NCBI GenBank assembly: GCA_947247005.1
Contig: OX365947.1
Location: forward strand, 6,057,030 to 6,121,029
Length of the DNA: 64,000 bases
Direction of reading: 5' to 3'
Source: Spisula solida
Taxonomy: Eukaryota > Mollusca > Bivalvia > Venerida > Mactridae
Part shown: piece after piece, positions 12,995-24,094 of the stretch
Position numbering within the stretch: the stretch's first letter is position 1
How the letters are laid out: the number at the start of each line of letters is the position of its first letter
Notes under the pieces: model-generated
The model's database searches: none
The model's input: the letters and a program-made list of their open reading frames with translations, nothing else
Told to the model about the DNA's origin: nothing
Position numbers and translations under genes: made by a program

Positions 12995-13310
12995 TATCCA
13001 GGCTTTATATATTGCCCGCTCGTGCTATTTTACGGGGCCATAACACATTTAAAAACCCTTTAATGTTTCAGATCTGAAAACACGTGTTTTGTTTCAAGGT
13101 TCAGGGTGAAACGATCTCAGGACAAAAATAGCAGAGGCGATAATTCACAAAATAATCTGATAAGAAAGTTCAATAGTTAAGTATGATTAAAAAATTGCAA
13201 TGAATGCCAGTATTTCAATGGTCCATTAGAGGCGTGTGTCTAACAGGTGCATGTTTTACAAATAGTGATCTTAAACAAACACAGGCTAATTGCCGTAAAA
13301 CATCACACAG

Positions 13311-13439
13311 ACCACAGGCCTAAGAAATTATATCACAAAATACAGAGTTTACTATATATAATCTATTATATATAGTAATGACGGGATGATGGGGAATTTC
13401 AAAACTGTATTTTGTGATATAATTTCTTAGGCCTGTGGT
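13311..13439. repeat. perfect 35-bp inverted repeat (hairpin)
   Basis: Arms 13311-13345 and 13405-13439 are exact reverse complements, from ACCACAGGCCTAAG to AAAATACAG. The loop is 59 bp and includes a TATATA-rich segment. The hairpin directly abuts the minisatellite that starts at 13440. Confidence 0.9.
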
Positions 13440-14565
13440 TATACATGCTGACCATGCAAGTTGTAAGTTATACATGCTGACCATGCAAGTTGTAAGTTTT
13501 CCATGCTGGCCATGCAAGTTGTAAGTTATACATGCTGACCATGCAAGTTGTAAGTTTTCCATGCTGGCCATGCAAGTTGTAAGTTTTCCATGCTGGCCAT
13601 GCAAGTTGTAAGTTTAACATGCTGGCCATGCAAGTTGTAAGTTTAACATGCTGGCCATGCAAGTTGTAAGTTTTCCATGCTGGCCATGCAAGTTGTAAGT
13701 TTAACATGCTGGCCATGCAAGTTGTAAGTTTAACATGCTGGCCATGCAAGTTGTAAGTTTTCCATGCTGGCCATGCAAGTTGTAAGTTTAACATGCTGGC
13801 CATGCAAGTTGTAAGTTTAACATGCTGGCCATGCAAGTTGTAAGTTTAACATGCTGGCCATGCAAGTTGTAAGTTTAACATGCTGGTCATGCAAGTTGTA
13901 AGTTTAACATGCTGGCCTTGCAAGTTGTAAGTTTAACATGCTGGCCATGCAAGTTGTAAGTGAAACATGCTACCATGCAAGTTGTAAGTTTAACATGCTG
14001 GCCATGCAAGTTGTAAGTTTAACATGCTACCATGCAAGTTGTAAGTTTATCATGGTATTGTGCAAGTTGTAAGATTTTCATGGTATAGTGCAAGTTGTAA
14101 GATTTTCATGGTATAGTGCAAGTTGTAAGATTTTCATGGTATAGTGCAAGTTGTAAGATTTTCATGGTATAGTGCAAGTTGTAAGATTTTCATGGTATAG
14201 TGCAAGTTGTAAGATTTTCATGGTACCGTGCAAGTTGTAAGATTATCATGGTATAGTGCAGGTTGTAAGATTTTCATGGTATAGTGCAAGTTGTAAGATT
14301 TTCATGGTATAGTGCAAGTTGTAAGATTTTCATGGTATAGTGCAAGTTGTAAGATTTTCATGGTACCTTGCAAGTTGTAAGTTATTCATGGTATAGTGCA
14401 AGTTGTAAGATTTTCATGGTATAGTGCAAGTTGTAAGATTTTCATGGTACCGTGCAAGTTGTAAGTTATTCATGGTATAGTGCAAGTTGTAAGATTTTCA
14501 TGGTATAGTGCAAGTTGTAAGATTTTCATGGTACAATGCAAGTTGTAAGTTTATCATGCTACCGT
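13440..14565. repeat. two-domain minisatellite (29-bp then 28-bp units)
   Basis: The first domain (about 13440-14045) repeats a 29-bp unit, CATGCTGGCCATGCAAGTTG plus TAAGTTTAA or TAAGTTTTC. The second (about 14046-14565) repeats a 28-bp unit, CATGGTATAGTGCAAGTTGT plus AAGATTTT. The core TGCAAGTTGTAAG is shared, so one type gave rise to the other. Long minus-strand frames across it are translated repeat. Confidence 0.95.
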
Positions 14566-15250
14566 GTAAGAAATTTTCCATTTCAATATTTTGCAAATTG
14601 AATAAGATTGACTGATAGAATTTTCAGAAACATAATAGATTCTAATACATCTGCAAGATTGCAAACAAAGATTACTTCAAATTTAATATCTAAGTGCTGA
14701 TAAGCCCAACCCCATTAAAATATTTGTGTTGCATTCAAGCTTCTGTAATAACCACGCATGTAACATGCGTGGTAATAACGTATTGTAGTACATTTCTTGG
14801 CATTTTGGGTCTTACTCGATACGCGAATAGAAACGGGACAAAATTCATGTTATGCTTGTCTGTAACTTTTGCCCTGCAAATAGGGCTTATCAGTTACATA
14901 GAAAACAACGAGATTTTGACAATGCTTGTCAAATGCAAGAAATGAATTTATCGAAATTGCATGTTACCTTTTCTGAATCGGGTTTGTTCAGTTAATATAA
15001 GACATACATCAAAATTGATTTATTGACCCTTAGCAAAGTTTGAGTTGTATAAAGTATAAAGTAGGCCTACAAGTATAGACAAACATAAACTGAAAAAGTC
15101 AAAGAGAAACAACCTAAATATAAAATCTCCTGAAGGTCAAAGGGAGACAAATCAGAAGCCTGAACTACAAAAAGACTTGAAGATGTAGTTACTTCCCTTT
15201 GACCATTAATATTTTCCGGATACAAAACGGAAAAGACCGAGCTTTCACGA
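14566..15250. other. intergenic, nothing recognised
   Basis: A small hairpin, ACCACGCATG-TAA-CATGCGTGGT, lies near 14750-14772. The 83-residue frame at 14694-14945 has no recognisable features. Confidence 0.4.
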
Positions 15251-15391
15251 TTAACAATTCCGGTGTTCCGGAGAACGGAATTTAACTAATCTAGTCTCGT
15301 GCTCTTCGTTAACTGAACGAGAATATCGAAAATTGTCCATTTCGCCGGATCAAAGCCTTGAAATAACTCTTTGTTACCGTTACGTACAAGT
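15250..15391 (+). promoter_or_regulatory. putative promoter and 5' UTR of the dsRBD gene
   Basis: The 140 bp before the start codon are richer in CpG than the surroundings. They hold ETS-like GGAA/TTCC sites (CCGGTGTTCCGGAGAACGGAA region, about 15260-15281) and no evident TATA box. An in-frame TGA at 15359-15361 closes the frame upstream, so translation from within this exon must start at the ATG at 15392. An upstream non-coding exon spliced to an AG near 15389-15390 cannot be ruled out. Confidence 0.35.
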
Positions 15392-15467
15392 ATGGGTAAT
15401 ACAAGAAAAAGGAGAGGTGGCGCAAATACCAGAGGTGGTGCAGTTGTCAAATCTGAAATGAAAACTG
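15392..15467 (+). CDS. exon 1 of dsRNA-binding protein gene (N-terminus)
   Basis: Encodes residues 1-25 plus the first base of codon 26. The start codon has A at -3 and G at +4, a strong initiation context, and follows an in-frame TGA. The peptide is basic with RG spacing (KRR at 6-8, RGG at 8-10 and 14-16), typical of RNA-binding or nuclear-localised tails, and carries one SUMO-consensus motif, VKSE (K20). It ends at a consensus donor (G|GTAAGA) in phase 1, matching the phase of the next three exons. The 79-residue antisense frame is a shadow. The splice model is inferred from sequence; first-exon status is the least certain part because the ILF3 family normally has a DZF domain before its dsRBDs and none is seen upstream. 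Confidence 0.7.
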
Positions 15468-15770
15468 GTAAGAATTTTGCACAAGACGAGATCACACTTT
15501 CGCACGCAAGACCAAATGAAAACAAATTACCGCATGAAATTCATGAATTATGATAAAAAGTACAAAACAATAACAAGTGTCTCCTTTGTATTATATTTGC
15601 ATCGAATGTGTTCACATCAGTTTTGTCACTTAGATTTTGAGCTAGGATAATTAATGTTTATGTTTTCTGTGACTGAATCAAGTAGGTCTTGAAACTGAAA
15701 GTAGCACATGAACAGGAGGATTTGGCCAAAATGTCATACACTCTGAATCAGATTCAGAAGCTAGTAGGAA

Positions 15771-16699
15771 CCACAGGGTATTGACGCATATTATTTTATG
15801 CCTGTGCGACCGCCTTATATCTCGTATACGAACTAAGGGAAATAACGCTACATTGTAGTTTGATTTCAACGTAATAAACACACACAAACAAAGATATGGA
15901 GAAAATCCTCTTGCTATTCGATAGAAATATGATTTATCTGCAAACAACACCAAACAAAATGATCGTCAGCTCTAAATTAAGTGAGAAATTAACAAAACTG
16001 TCACAGAATCACGCCATTTTTCGCCGATGTCAATTGGGCTGGCCACCGTTATATAAAGCACGACACTCCCTCGCCGTTTTTCCTCTAATTTCAACTTGTG
16101 TTTACTATTTCTCTTGTGAAATGTTAGTCCAATGGCATATCTATGGTTAACATACAACAACTTTTTTATTATTTCGCATTTTTGTCGCAGAATTTAAGAA
16201 AGTTGTGTAAAAATTAACACAATAGAGCTTTACCAAAAAGCTTACTTCCAATATACGACTTTCTAATTTATGCAAGTTTAAGTTGTTGTCACAATTGCAA
16301 AACACAAAATACTACAAAGATGTTGGTTTATAACACGAAATATACCATTGTACTTACGTTTCACGAAATAATTGCGAGTTATTAGTGGAGAAACGCCGAG
16401 GATGGGTCGTTCTTCATGTGGCCGGACCAACTGACATCGGCAAAAATTACCATGATTTTGTGACATTTTTGTGGATTTCCGACTTATTTTAGACCCGTGG
16501 ATCATTTCGATTGGTGTTGCATGCAGATAAATCATATTTCTATCGAATAACAAGCAAGATTTCTCCATATCTTTGTAAATGTGTGTGTTCCACGTTGTAA
16601 TCAAAGACCACTATCAAGGTAGCGTTATTTCCCTTTATTCGTATATGAGATATAAGGCAGTCGCACACGCATAAAATAATATGCGTCAATACCCTGTGG
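15771..16699. mobile_element. 929-bp foldback MITE with ~285-bp arms
   Basis: Termini are CCACAGGGTATTGACGC and its exact inverse. The arms run inward about 285 bp each (to about 16055 and from about 16415) and include ATCATATTTCTATCGAA and TATCTCGTATACGA-type segments with moderate divergence. A 6-bp target duplication, TAGGAA, flanks it (15765-15770, 16700-16705). It has no transposase. The CAGGG ends recall hAT, but the duplication is 6 rather than 8 bp unless the boundaries are shifted. Confidence 0.85.
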
Positions 16700-18039
16700 T
16701 AGGAACCCCTGAGCTAGCCATAGGCATATGATTTTGGACGGACATTTGACTGGGTTATGTATTGATGTATCAGTGTCCCAGAGTAAAGCATCACATTATA
16801 ATGATTATTATAGAAACTTTCATTTTATTGCAACGTTGTTTAATGATCGTATTTCTCATTTCTTTGAAGTTTAATTATAATAGATGTAATCGGGAATTCA
16901 CAATATTTGGGTTTTTCCTTAAAATTTTGGGGTACAAATAATACTTACTGTAATCTGTTGCTAATGCTATTGTGATTTAACTAAGTATTAACCCGTTTCA
17001 ATTGTCCATATATATTAATTTTCATTGTGGACCATATTGAAAATTGATATTACTGTCAAATATGTAATCCACAATAAATAAAGTCGTTATTATTATTATT
17101 GTGTCGGTGCGACAGCATTGAAAGTTGTTTGTTTTTGCAGGAATTATTAATAGTATCACGGAAAACCCCGATTATATCGAATTCTGAAGTCAATCTATAA
17201 AGATCAATGACTTACAGGCTTGACAGTAAAATGAGTTGACTGTTTAGTTTTATTGACCAATTCAGATTTGCAGATCAATGTTGGAGGATGTAACGATATC
17301 CGGGCAGCTGCGAATATAGAGCAGTCGATGGGGTGCTGCTCCTCTGTTTACATCTTATATATAAGTGTTGTGTGGTGAGTGCCTGAAGACAAACATGGCA
17401 TCAACTTCAGTCAGGACACAATTATTAACATTAACTGTAATATACATGGAATTTGATATACAGTGTGCAAACAGTTCATCAGATAAACAGGACTTTTAAA
17501 TCAATTCAATTTTAAAACTTTTTTTATTGTTTTTTTTTCTGCCACTTCAGGTGTTGGTACATGTATTTAATTATTGAAGTTGATTAAAATATATGTAATT
17601 GATTAATTTTGAGCTGATTATAGTGTCCTTCCAAATATTTCAGTCATTGGCTTTGAAAGGCTTCAATTTAATTTAAACACTACTGTTGCATATACATGCT
17701 TCTGGCGTGTAAATCTAAGCTTTTCAAAATGTTTTTATTTTCATGACTGATGACTACTGTATAATTTTATTTAATTTTGGAAGTATAAGTATATTAAATA
17801 CTGGTACTGAGTTTTTAGAATGTTGGTCCAGATTGGTCGAGTTTATTTGATGAAATTGTTGCATACTGTATGTCACATTACCGTGTTATTTACAGTGTAG
17901 CACTGTCTTATTTACACAGTAGTTCATAGTGAGAGCTCAGCGCTGTACTGTAATGACTGTTCACACCAGGCAAGGTGACTGTTCACACCAGGCAAGGTGG
18001 CTGTTCACACAATGTGGTTGTGCCAATTTTTGATCTGTC

Positions 18040-18195
18040 CTGCATGCCTAGACACTATTTTGGCCACTGGTCCGACAGGGCAAAAGCGCCCAATTTGTAA
18101 ATAGGACAGTTACTGATTTTCCAGAATTTTCACTGGTCCTTCTGGATTTTCATTGGTCTCGGACCAGCGGACCAGTGTTAGTGTCGAGCCCTGCT
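18040..18195. mobile_element. ~155-bp hAT-like MITE, copy 1
   Basis: Starts near CCTAGACACTATTTTGGCCACTGG and ends CCAGTGTTAGTGTCGAGCCCTG. The ends are imperfect inverted repeats (CAGGGCTCGACACTAACACTGG type). A second copy with the same interior (GGGCAAAAGCGCCCAATTTG) lies at 53617-53768. Confidence 0.65.
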
Positions 18196-18560
18196 GTCCT
18201 GTTCATACAGTTCAATTATACTGTATAGACATTATGCGTGTACATACCTACACTCATAAACAGAGTTGATCAAACATTGATACATCCCCTTTAGATTGTC
18301 AGTATAACTTGATTATTCAGGTCAGTCACTTGTTTACGTAACATAGTGAACATGCACATTGCAATTTCTCTTATTAATGTCTTATTTTAATAAATATTAT
18401 GTGTATTAGTATGTAGCTTTAGTGAATAAGGTGGTTTCACTGCCTTTTTCTCCAATTAAAAATGTTTAAAACAATAAAAATACAATTTTATGATATTGCA
18501 ATGTTTGTATACGTGTGTATAAGTTTCAGACCTGAATAAACAGACTATACAACAGAGGAT

Positions 18561-18794
18561 TGTTTTATCAAAGCACTTACGGAAATTGTAAACTTACGTT
18601 CAAATTTAAATTCTATATAACTCTTAAACAACTGCAAATTGGAGACAGTTATTGTTTGCAGGTGTTCATGAACTAAATCTTGGTTAGTATATATATTTCA
18701 GCTCCATTTACCACAATTTATAGGTGTAAAAGTATTAAAAAGAATTAAAATTTGATCGTAAGTTTAAGATTTCCGTAAGTGCTTTGATAAAACA
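18561..18794. mobile_element. 234-bp MITE, TGTTTTATCAAAGCAC termini
   Basis: TGTTTTATCAAAGCACTTAC at the left is inverted at the right, and the match continues for about 35 bp with small differences. No target duplication is evident. Confidence 0.7.
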
Positions 18795-19084
18795 GTACCC
18801 AGGGGCGCAGCAAGCTCTCAGTATGTTTGTATTGCCAATGTCTGTGTAGTTAAGACTATGTGTATTATATAGGAAACTCTGGTATCATGCATGAAGCAGA
18901 GAAGCCTCCTTTACGGGAATCAAGAAACACTTAGTATGTTTTAATTACTTCTGACAGAAAACTTGTTACAATATTGCTAAAAATTCTTCTTATATTTCCT
19001 GTGAATTTACTATTTAGTAATGAATACTCAGTGTCTGTTTGAACAAAGCTTCATAACGACACTAAATACAAGATTTAGTTATAC

Positions 19085-19400
19085 AGGGCTCTCATTTGAC
19101 CATTTTTGGGGCCGAATATCGGCCCCATTCCCCTCCTAAATGAATATACATTTTCCCCCTATTTTCTGAAAAAAATCCCCCCCTTTTTTTTGAAAATCAA
19201 TGAAGAGCCTTTGTAAATTCTGTTCAGTCATTGCTGTATCTGTTGTTATAGCTTGAAATTGGCTTTTTTTCAGTTAATATGTATTACTTTTATAATAGTA
19301 TTGATATTTATAGAAGACAAATTCTCCTTTTTCTTCAAAACAATGCGAAATTCCCCTACCTGAGGGCCCCTGACCCCAGTCCCAAAAGTGTAGTGAGAGG
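19085..19400. repeat. CCCC-rich dispersed repeat
   Basis: GGGGCCGAATATCGGCCCC followed by C-rich tracts and GGGCCCCTGACCCCAGTCCC. Related sequence appears at 29125-29278 continuing at 33918-34100 (split by the 4.64-kb element) and at about 49540-49620. Confidence 0.5.
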
Positions 19401-19513
19401 CCCTGTTATATCTGGAGGTTTGGGGCAAAATTCTTCTTCAATAACTTTAAATATTTACAACAGTATAATTAAGTAAACTAAACAGTGGTTTCATTTGACT
19501 TTTAAACTGACAT

Positions 19514-19960
19514 TTTGACCCCTGAAATCACAAAAAGCCACCTGGGTCAGAGGGCAAGGCCATTGTAACATTCAGTTTGACTGTGTCAGAGGTCATGGTA
19601 ACATTCAGCTAGACTGGGTCAGAGGTCAAGGCCATGGTAACATACAGCTTGACTGGGTCAATGTCATGGTAACATACAGTTTGACTGGATCAGAGGTCAA
19701 GGCCATGGTAACATACAGTTTGACTGGGTCAGAGGTCATGGTAACATTCAGTTTGACTGAGTCATTGTCATGGTAACATAAGCTTGACTTGGTCAAAGGT
19801 CAAGGTCATGGTAACATTCAGTTTGACAGGGTCAGAGGTCAATGTCATGGTAACATACAGTTTGACTGGGTCAGAGGTCAAAGCAAAGGTAACATACAGT
19901 TTGACTGGGTCAGAGGTCATGGTAATATTCAGTTCAAATGGTTCGGATTATTAACTAAAA
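19514..19960. repeat. degenerate 33-40 bp tandem array with GGTCA motifs
   Basis: Repeated phrases GGTCATGGTAACATACAG and TTTGACTGGGTCAGAGGTCA with variable spacing, about twelve copies. The frame through it (repeated GNIQFDWVRG) is translated repeat. Confidence 0.85.
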
Positions 19961-21039
19961 CTGGTTGGACCTTCAATCTACAAACTTGATAGAGAATATG
20001 TTAAATTGTTATTCTTTCGTTTAAGGTTATATAAGCTCACAGCTAGGGGACATACGTAGGGAAGCGTTATACCAATTAAATTCCCATTATTTTTTACTAA
20101 TGATGAGCTGGATAAAATATTTCCAATTTTATATTATAATTAATAATATTTTTTTGTCAGAAGCCAATTGTTGACATACTTGTGAACTCCGATCTGTTCT
20201 TGAGACTGCTGTTACATGCATGGTATTAAATCAAATATGAATTTGATGTTTGTAGACACCAGTTGATGCTTGAATCTGCTATCTCAAGTTTTTTATTGGT
20301 ATTTTATTGAATTTGTTTTATTTCTTCTATATGAATACAACTGTTAATTTACTTAAATTAAAATGTCAAATAATTTAGTACTTGTTTAATAGTTTACATA
20401 CAAAAAAGAATGCTATTTTGTATAAGTTTTCCGTGATGATTTAAATAACAGCCTTCGATTTAAAAATACATAAACCTGGATAATGTTATTGTTTTGGCAG
20501 TTTTGAAATTGAGAATAAGCATAAGTTTAATGTTCCAAAGTATTTCTTACATTTCCAGTTAAATTGCTCTATAGTCTATTACATTCCTGTATGCGGGTTT
20601 ATTATTGAAGCACAAATGAATATTCTATCATTAAATTTACTCTTTCTAATGTATTTTGTAATTGATTCGCGATGTATTTGTAATTGACAAGAAAACAGCT
20701 GACAAGTGACATGGTATATATCCCGATACACCGCTTCTCAGTTCCATCAGAGAATTGTTCGGTTTTCCGATGGCTCTGACGGAACAGAAACTGGATGTAA
20801 TGCTCACACGGAACTCTGATGTCTTGTAAAGTTGTATCAGTTTTCAGTTCCATCATAACCGTATAAAACAGTGCAATTATATGACGAAAATGAGGAGCTG
20901 TGTGTCGGGATATATACTTTGAGTGAATGATGATTACATGTTTACTTGTCCAAGAATCATTGAACCTTTGCCTGACAGCATATTATGACGAATGTTCAAC
21001 ATACGTTTACTTTGACATTTGATCCATGTTTACCTCTAG

Positions 21040-21168
21040 ATACAGAAGAAGTAAAGGTCGAGATCAAACAAGAAGAATTACCTGATGAAGATGTGGAAAT
21101 GAAAACTGAAGCTGGAAGCGTTGTTAAGGAAGAGAATGCGACTGATACGTTTGTTCCAATGTCTGCTG
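21040..21168 (+). CDS. exon 2 of dsRNA-binding protein gene (acidic, SUMO-motif segment)
   Basis: Encodes residues 26-68 in 129 nt. It is bounded by CTCTAG before the exon and G|GTAATT after it, phase 1 at both ends. The peptide is strongly acidic and carries four psi-K-x-E SUMO-consensus motifs: VKVE (K31), IKQE (K35, followed by acidic ELPDEDVE, as in negatively charged SUMO motifs), MKTE (K47) and VKEE (K55). Codon 26 (GAT, Asp) is split across intron 1. No folded domain is expected; it is probably a disordered regulatory linker. The frame also reads open upstream of the acceptor by chance. The phase match to its neighbours and the unusual composition support a real exon. Confidence 0.8.
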
Positions 21169-21274
21169 GTAATTATACACCATTTAATAGAGCTGTCATT
21201 GGTTTGATCTGAGGCATATCGTCGACTCTGATAATTATATCATATTTGAAGTAGACTAAGATGATACATTGATT

Positions 21275-21708
21275 TATAACATAACCCGCGGTCCAGCAGT
21301 GCCATAAAGCCGTGCCGTAAATATCATTCGGCACTCCCAGAGTGTGCAATAAATATTTAAATTAGCCTGACGCGACGTAAGCCAATCCATGCATTGATTG
21401 ACCCATGACGTCAGGATAATACCAACGTCGCCATGACGTCGTGTTCGTTGTACCGCTTAATTTTGGCTGAAACATATACAGTGTACATCATCATTTTGAA
21501 CAATAATGATCGTTCTCTTAGGTTATGTGATAAATAGAATCTTACATTCGTGCTCATTACATACGAGTTTTATTAAACTCGTCGACAAAAACAATATGAC
21601 ACTCGGTAAAGCCTCGTGCCATATTATTTTGTCCACTCGTTTAATAAAACTTGTATGTAATGAGCACCCATGCAATATCCTCTTATTTATAACATGCCCG
21701 TCAGTCAT
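21275..21708 (+). mobile_element. CRE-bearing MITE plus palindrome, copy 2
   Basis: Reverse-orientation copy of 9100-9550. It shares the CCGCGGTCCAGCAGTGCC end, the CRE palindrome TGACGTCA (21406-21413) and the long hairpin built on ACGAGTTTTATTAAACTCGT. Frames of 61 and 87 residues on either strand are shadows of this repeat. Confidence 0.75.
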
Positions 21709-22474
21709 GATTCACTTATTTAGCCGTTCTACATTGTATACATATATTGGGTATAGATTTAGCTTTTGAAAAAAGTAGGTTCGGTTTGAATTTAATCTTG
21801 ACCCATTTTGACAATTTGTAAACTTCCATTTAACAAAAAAAGTGTTTTGTGCAGGTAGAATGAGGAATTGGGTGGTTCCTACCATTTTCTCATGTATCAA
21901 TATTTCAAAATGTGAATCAATAATCAGTTGGCTAAAAATATCATTGATACATCAATGTCGCTTCTATTGATGACAGCTCTACCATTTGATATCTGTTGTC
22001 CATAATCTTATCATTATGATTACTTGTATATTATATGAAAATAAAATGTGAAGGTCAGTCTTTGAGTTTAAAGGTAAAATAGTGCCATAAGCTTGCTTGT
22101 CAGTACCAAAACTTTTGTCATATATTGTTGGTACATCCTGATTTCAAACACTGCAATGAAGACATTGTGACTTTTATTGTATTTACGCTATCTGACTGAC
22201 TAGTCAATACAGGATTTTGGTGGAGTTACCAGTAATGCAGTTCTTTTCAACTTAATTTGGGGGGGGGGTTGCCACTTGCCATCCTTCTGTGACACACAGT
22301 CCTGCCAGGGTATCATTTGTCACTTTCTGACAGTGATAGTTATATCACATGTTATGACACAATCATGTAAACAAGTAACATCAGAGTTATGACCCTTGTT
22401 TTTCGTAATATTTTCATGTTACTTGTTTAAGAATGATCCTGTGTACATCTCTTCACCACAGCATATAAACCTAA

Positions 22475-22842
22475 TCACTGTATGACTTATTGGGAGACTA
22501 CACTATTCAACTTGAATGACTTATTGTGAGCAGAAACACCTGTAATTTCCGGTCACTGTACAACTTATTGGGAGACTACACTATTCAACTTGTATGACTT
22601 ATTGTGAGCAAAAACACCCGTAATTTCCGGTCACTGTACAACTTATTGGGAGACTACACTATTCAACTTGTATGACTTATTGTGAGCAAAAACACCTGTA
22701 ATTTCCGGTCACTGTACAACTTATTGGGAGACTACACTATTCAACTTGTATGACTTATTGTGAGCAAAAACACCCGTAATTTCCGGTCACTGTACAACTT
22801 GTTGGGAGACTACACTATTCAACTTGTATGACTTCTTGCAAT
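22475..22842. repeat. 78-bp tandem array
   Basis: Four full copies and one partial of a 78-bp unit beginning TCACTGTACAACTTATTGGG (starts at 22475, 22553, 22631, 22709, 22787). The copies differ at very few positions. The array lies just upstream of the exon 3 acceptor. Confidence 0.95.
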
Positions 22843-22902
22843 AATCAGAAGTTGACTCGCTTTTACACTATGTTTACAGCTAGTTCATATTTTCATTCAC
22901 AG

Positions 22903-23070
22903 AGGAATCGTTGCAACATGCTGTATCTAAAAGTAATGATGCATTCAAGAAAGCTGCTACAGCATTAGGTGGTGAGACGTTGGTAGGGGCCACAGAAGAT
23001 TCCCAGATGGCATCCCTGCCAGAGGTCAGCTATAAGAACCCTACAATGCTCCTCAATGAGAAACGTAAAG
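22903..23070 (+). CDS. exon 3 of dsRNA-binding protein gene (linker and dsRBD helix 1)
   Basis: Encodes residues 69-124 in 168 nt, with acceptor TTCACAG and donor AAAG|GTATGT, phase 1 at both ends. Residues 69-110 are a polar linker with an Ala/Lys-rich stretch (AFKKAATALGG). Residues 113-124 (KNPTMLLNEKRK) form the first half of a dsRBD: helix 1 with the conserved Pro, Leu-Asn-Glu and basic residues. The phrase KNPxMxLNEKR is characteristic of the second dsRBD of ILF3/NF90 and STRBP and also occurs in modified form in ADAR2-type domains. The domain is completed by exon 4. Confidence 0.85.
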
Positions 23071-24094
23071 GTATGTCTAGAACGGGGAGATCTGTAGATC
23101 AAGTATTCATGGGGAGGGACATTGTGTTGGATACTAGACTGATGTAAGATACTGGACTAACATAGAACACTGGACTAATGAAGGGCACTTGACAAAGTTC
23201 TTAAATATAGGACTCCCGAACGATCGTAAAACCCTGGAATAATGTAGGACCGTAGACTAATTAAGGACCTTTTGACTAACTATAGCCTAACCTAAGGGAA
23301 GTAATTCATTCATTCTTTGTGGGTTTTTTTCTCTGTCTTTTATCTCCCTTAGATTATGAAGTTAAAGTCATTATCTCGGTGTATAAATTCTCCTCATCCT
23401 GAACCATTCAGTTCTGGAACAATTTCCACACAGTACACACTGAGAGTAATGTATCATTTTGGTGCGAGTCCCAAGTCCCTGACTCATCAAAATTGACTTG
23501 GTTTCTTTAAATTTTGGAAGTACTTCATTTTTGCATGGTTTTCAGATCAATGGTTAGGACTCATAGATTTTGAAAGCAAAGTTCAGATATAATTATTGAA
23601 ACACTGCTCGGGTCTGATTTTAACCCAAATTCACCTGGATAGCGTAGTTGCAGGGCGTCCAATGAAATAAAAATGATTTATCATATTCTCTTGCTTGGCA
23701 TTAAAGAAGGATGATGTCCATAGCACTGTAGATAGCGGTACATGTTAATGTCTATTCGTGGCAATTATTCCATCTTATCAAAGTGTATGCTATACATAGT
23801 CTTTATCTCATTGAGCCTGTCTATTAGATATTTATTCAATGTTTTTCAAATCCCTTAAGAGTCTTACTAGATAATGCTATCCTACATTCAGAGACGGGGA
23901 CGAGTGTGGTTTGTTATATAGATGATTGTATATCTCCCAGTTTGTCAGTTATGCATACTAATCAGGAAGTATGCTAATACTCGTAGAACGGTGATACTTA
24001 ACATCGTATAAGTTTCACATTTTTAGGTCCTAATAAAGCAAGATTATTTTTATATGTATGAAGCCAGTTTCCATTTTGTATACAAATCATGTGA

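Larger units (their letters stand above)
15468..21039 (+). other. intron 1 (5,572 bp)
   Basis: Begins GTAAGA and ends TTTACCTCTAG. It contains the 929-bp foldback element, an hAT-like MITE, a TIR MITE at 18561-18794, a pyrimidine-rich dispersed repeat at 19085-19400 and a tandem array at 19514-19960. No additional coding exon was noticed. A short (ATT)n tract at about 17088-17100 and a duplicated CTGTTCACACCAGGCAAGGT at 17958-18000 are minor features. Confidence 0.65.
21169..22902 (+). other. intron 2 (1,734 bp)
   Basis: Begins GTAATT and ends ATTCACAG. It contains the inverted second copy of the CRE-bearing MITE plus palindrome (21275-21708) and a 78-bp tandem array that stops about 60 bp before exon 3. 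Confidence 0.75.

Noticed and set aside
13320..13836. Minus-strand frames with repeated MHGQHGKLTTCM
   Set aside because: Translation of the 29-bp minisatellite; no coding signature beyond the repeat.
15286..15525. 79-residue frame antisense to exon 1
   Set aside because: Shadow of exon 1 and its leader; splice sites and Kozak context support the + strand.
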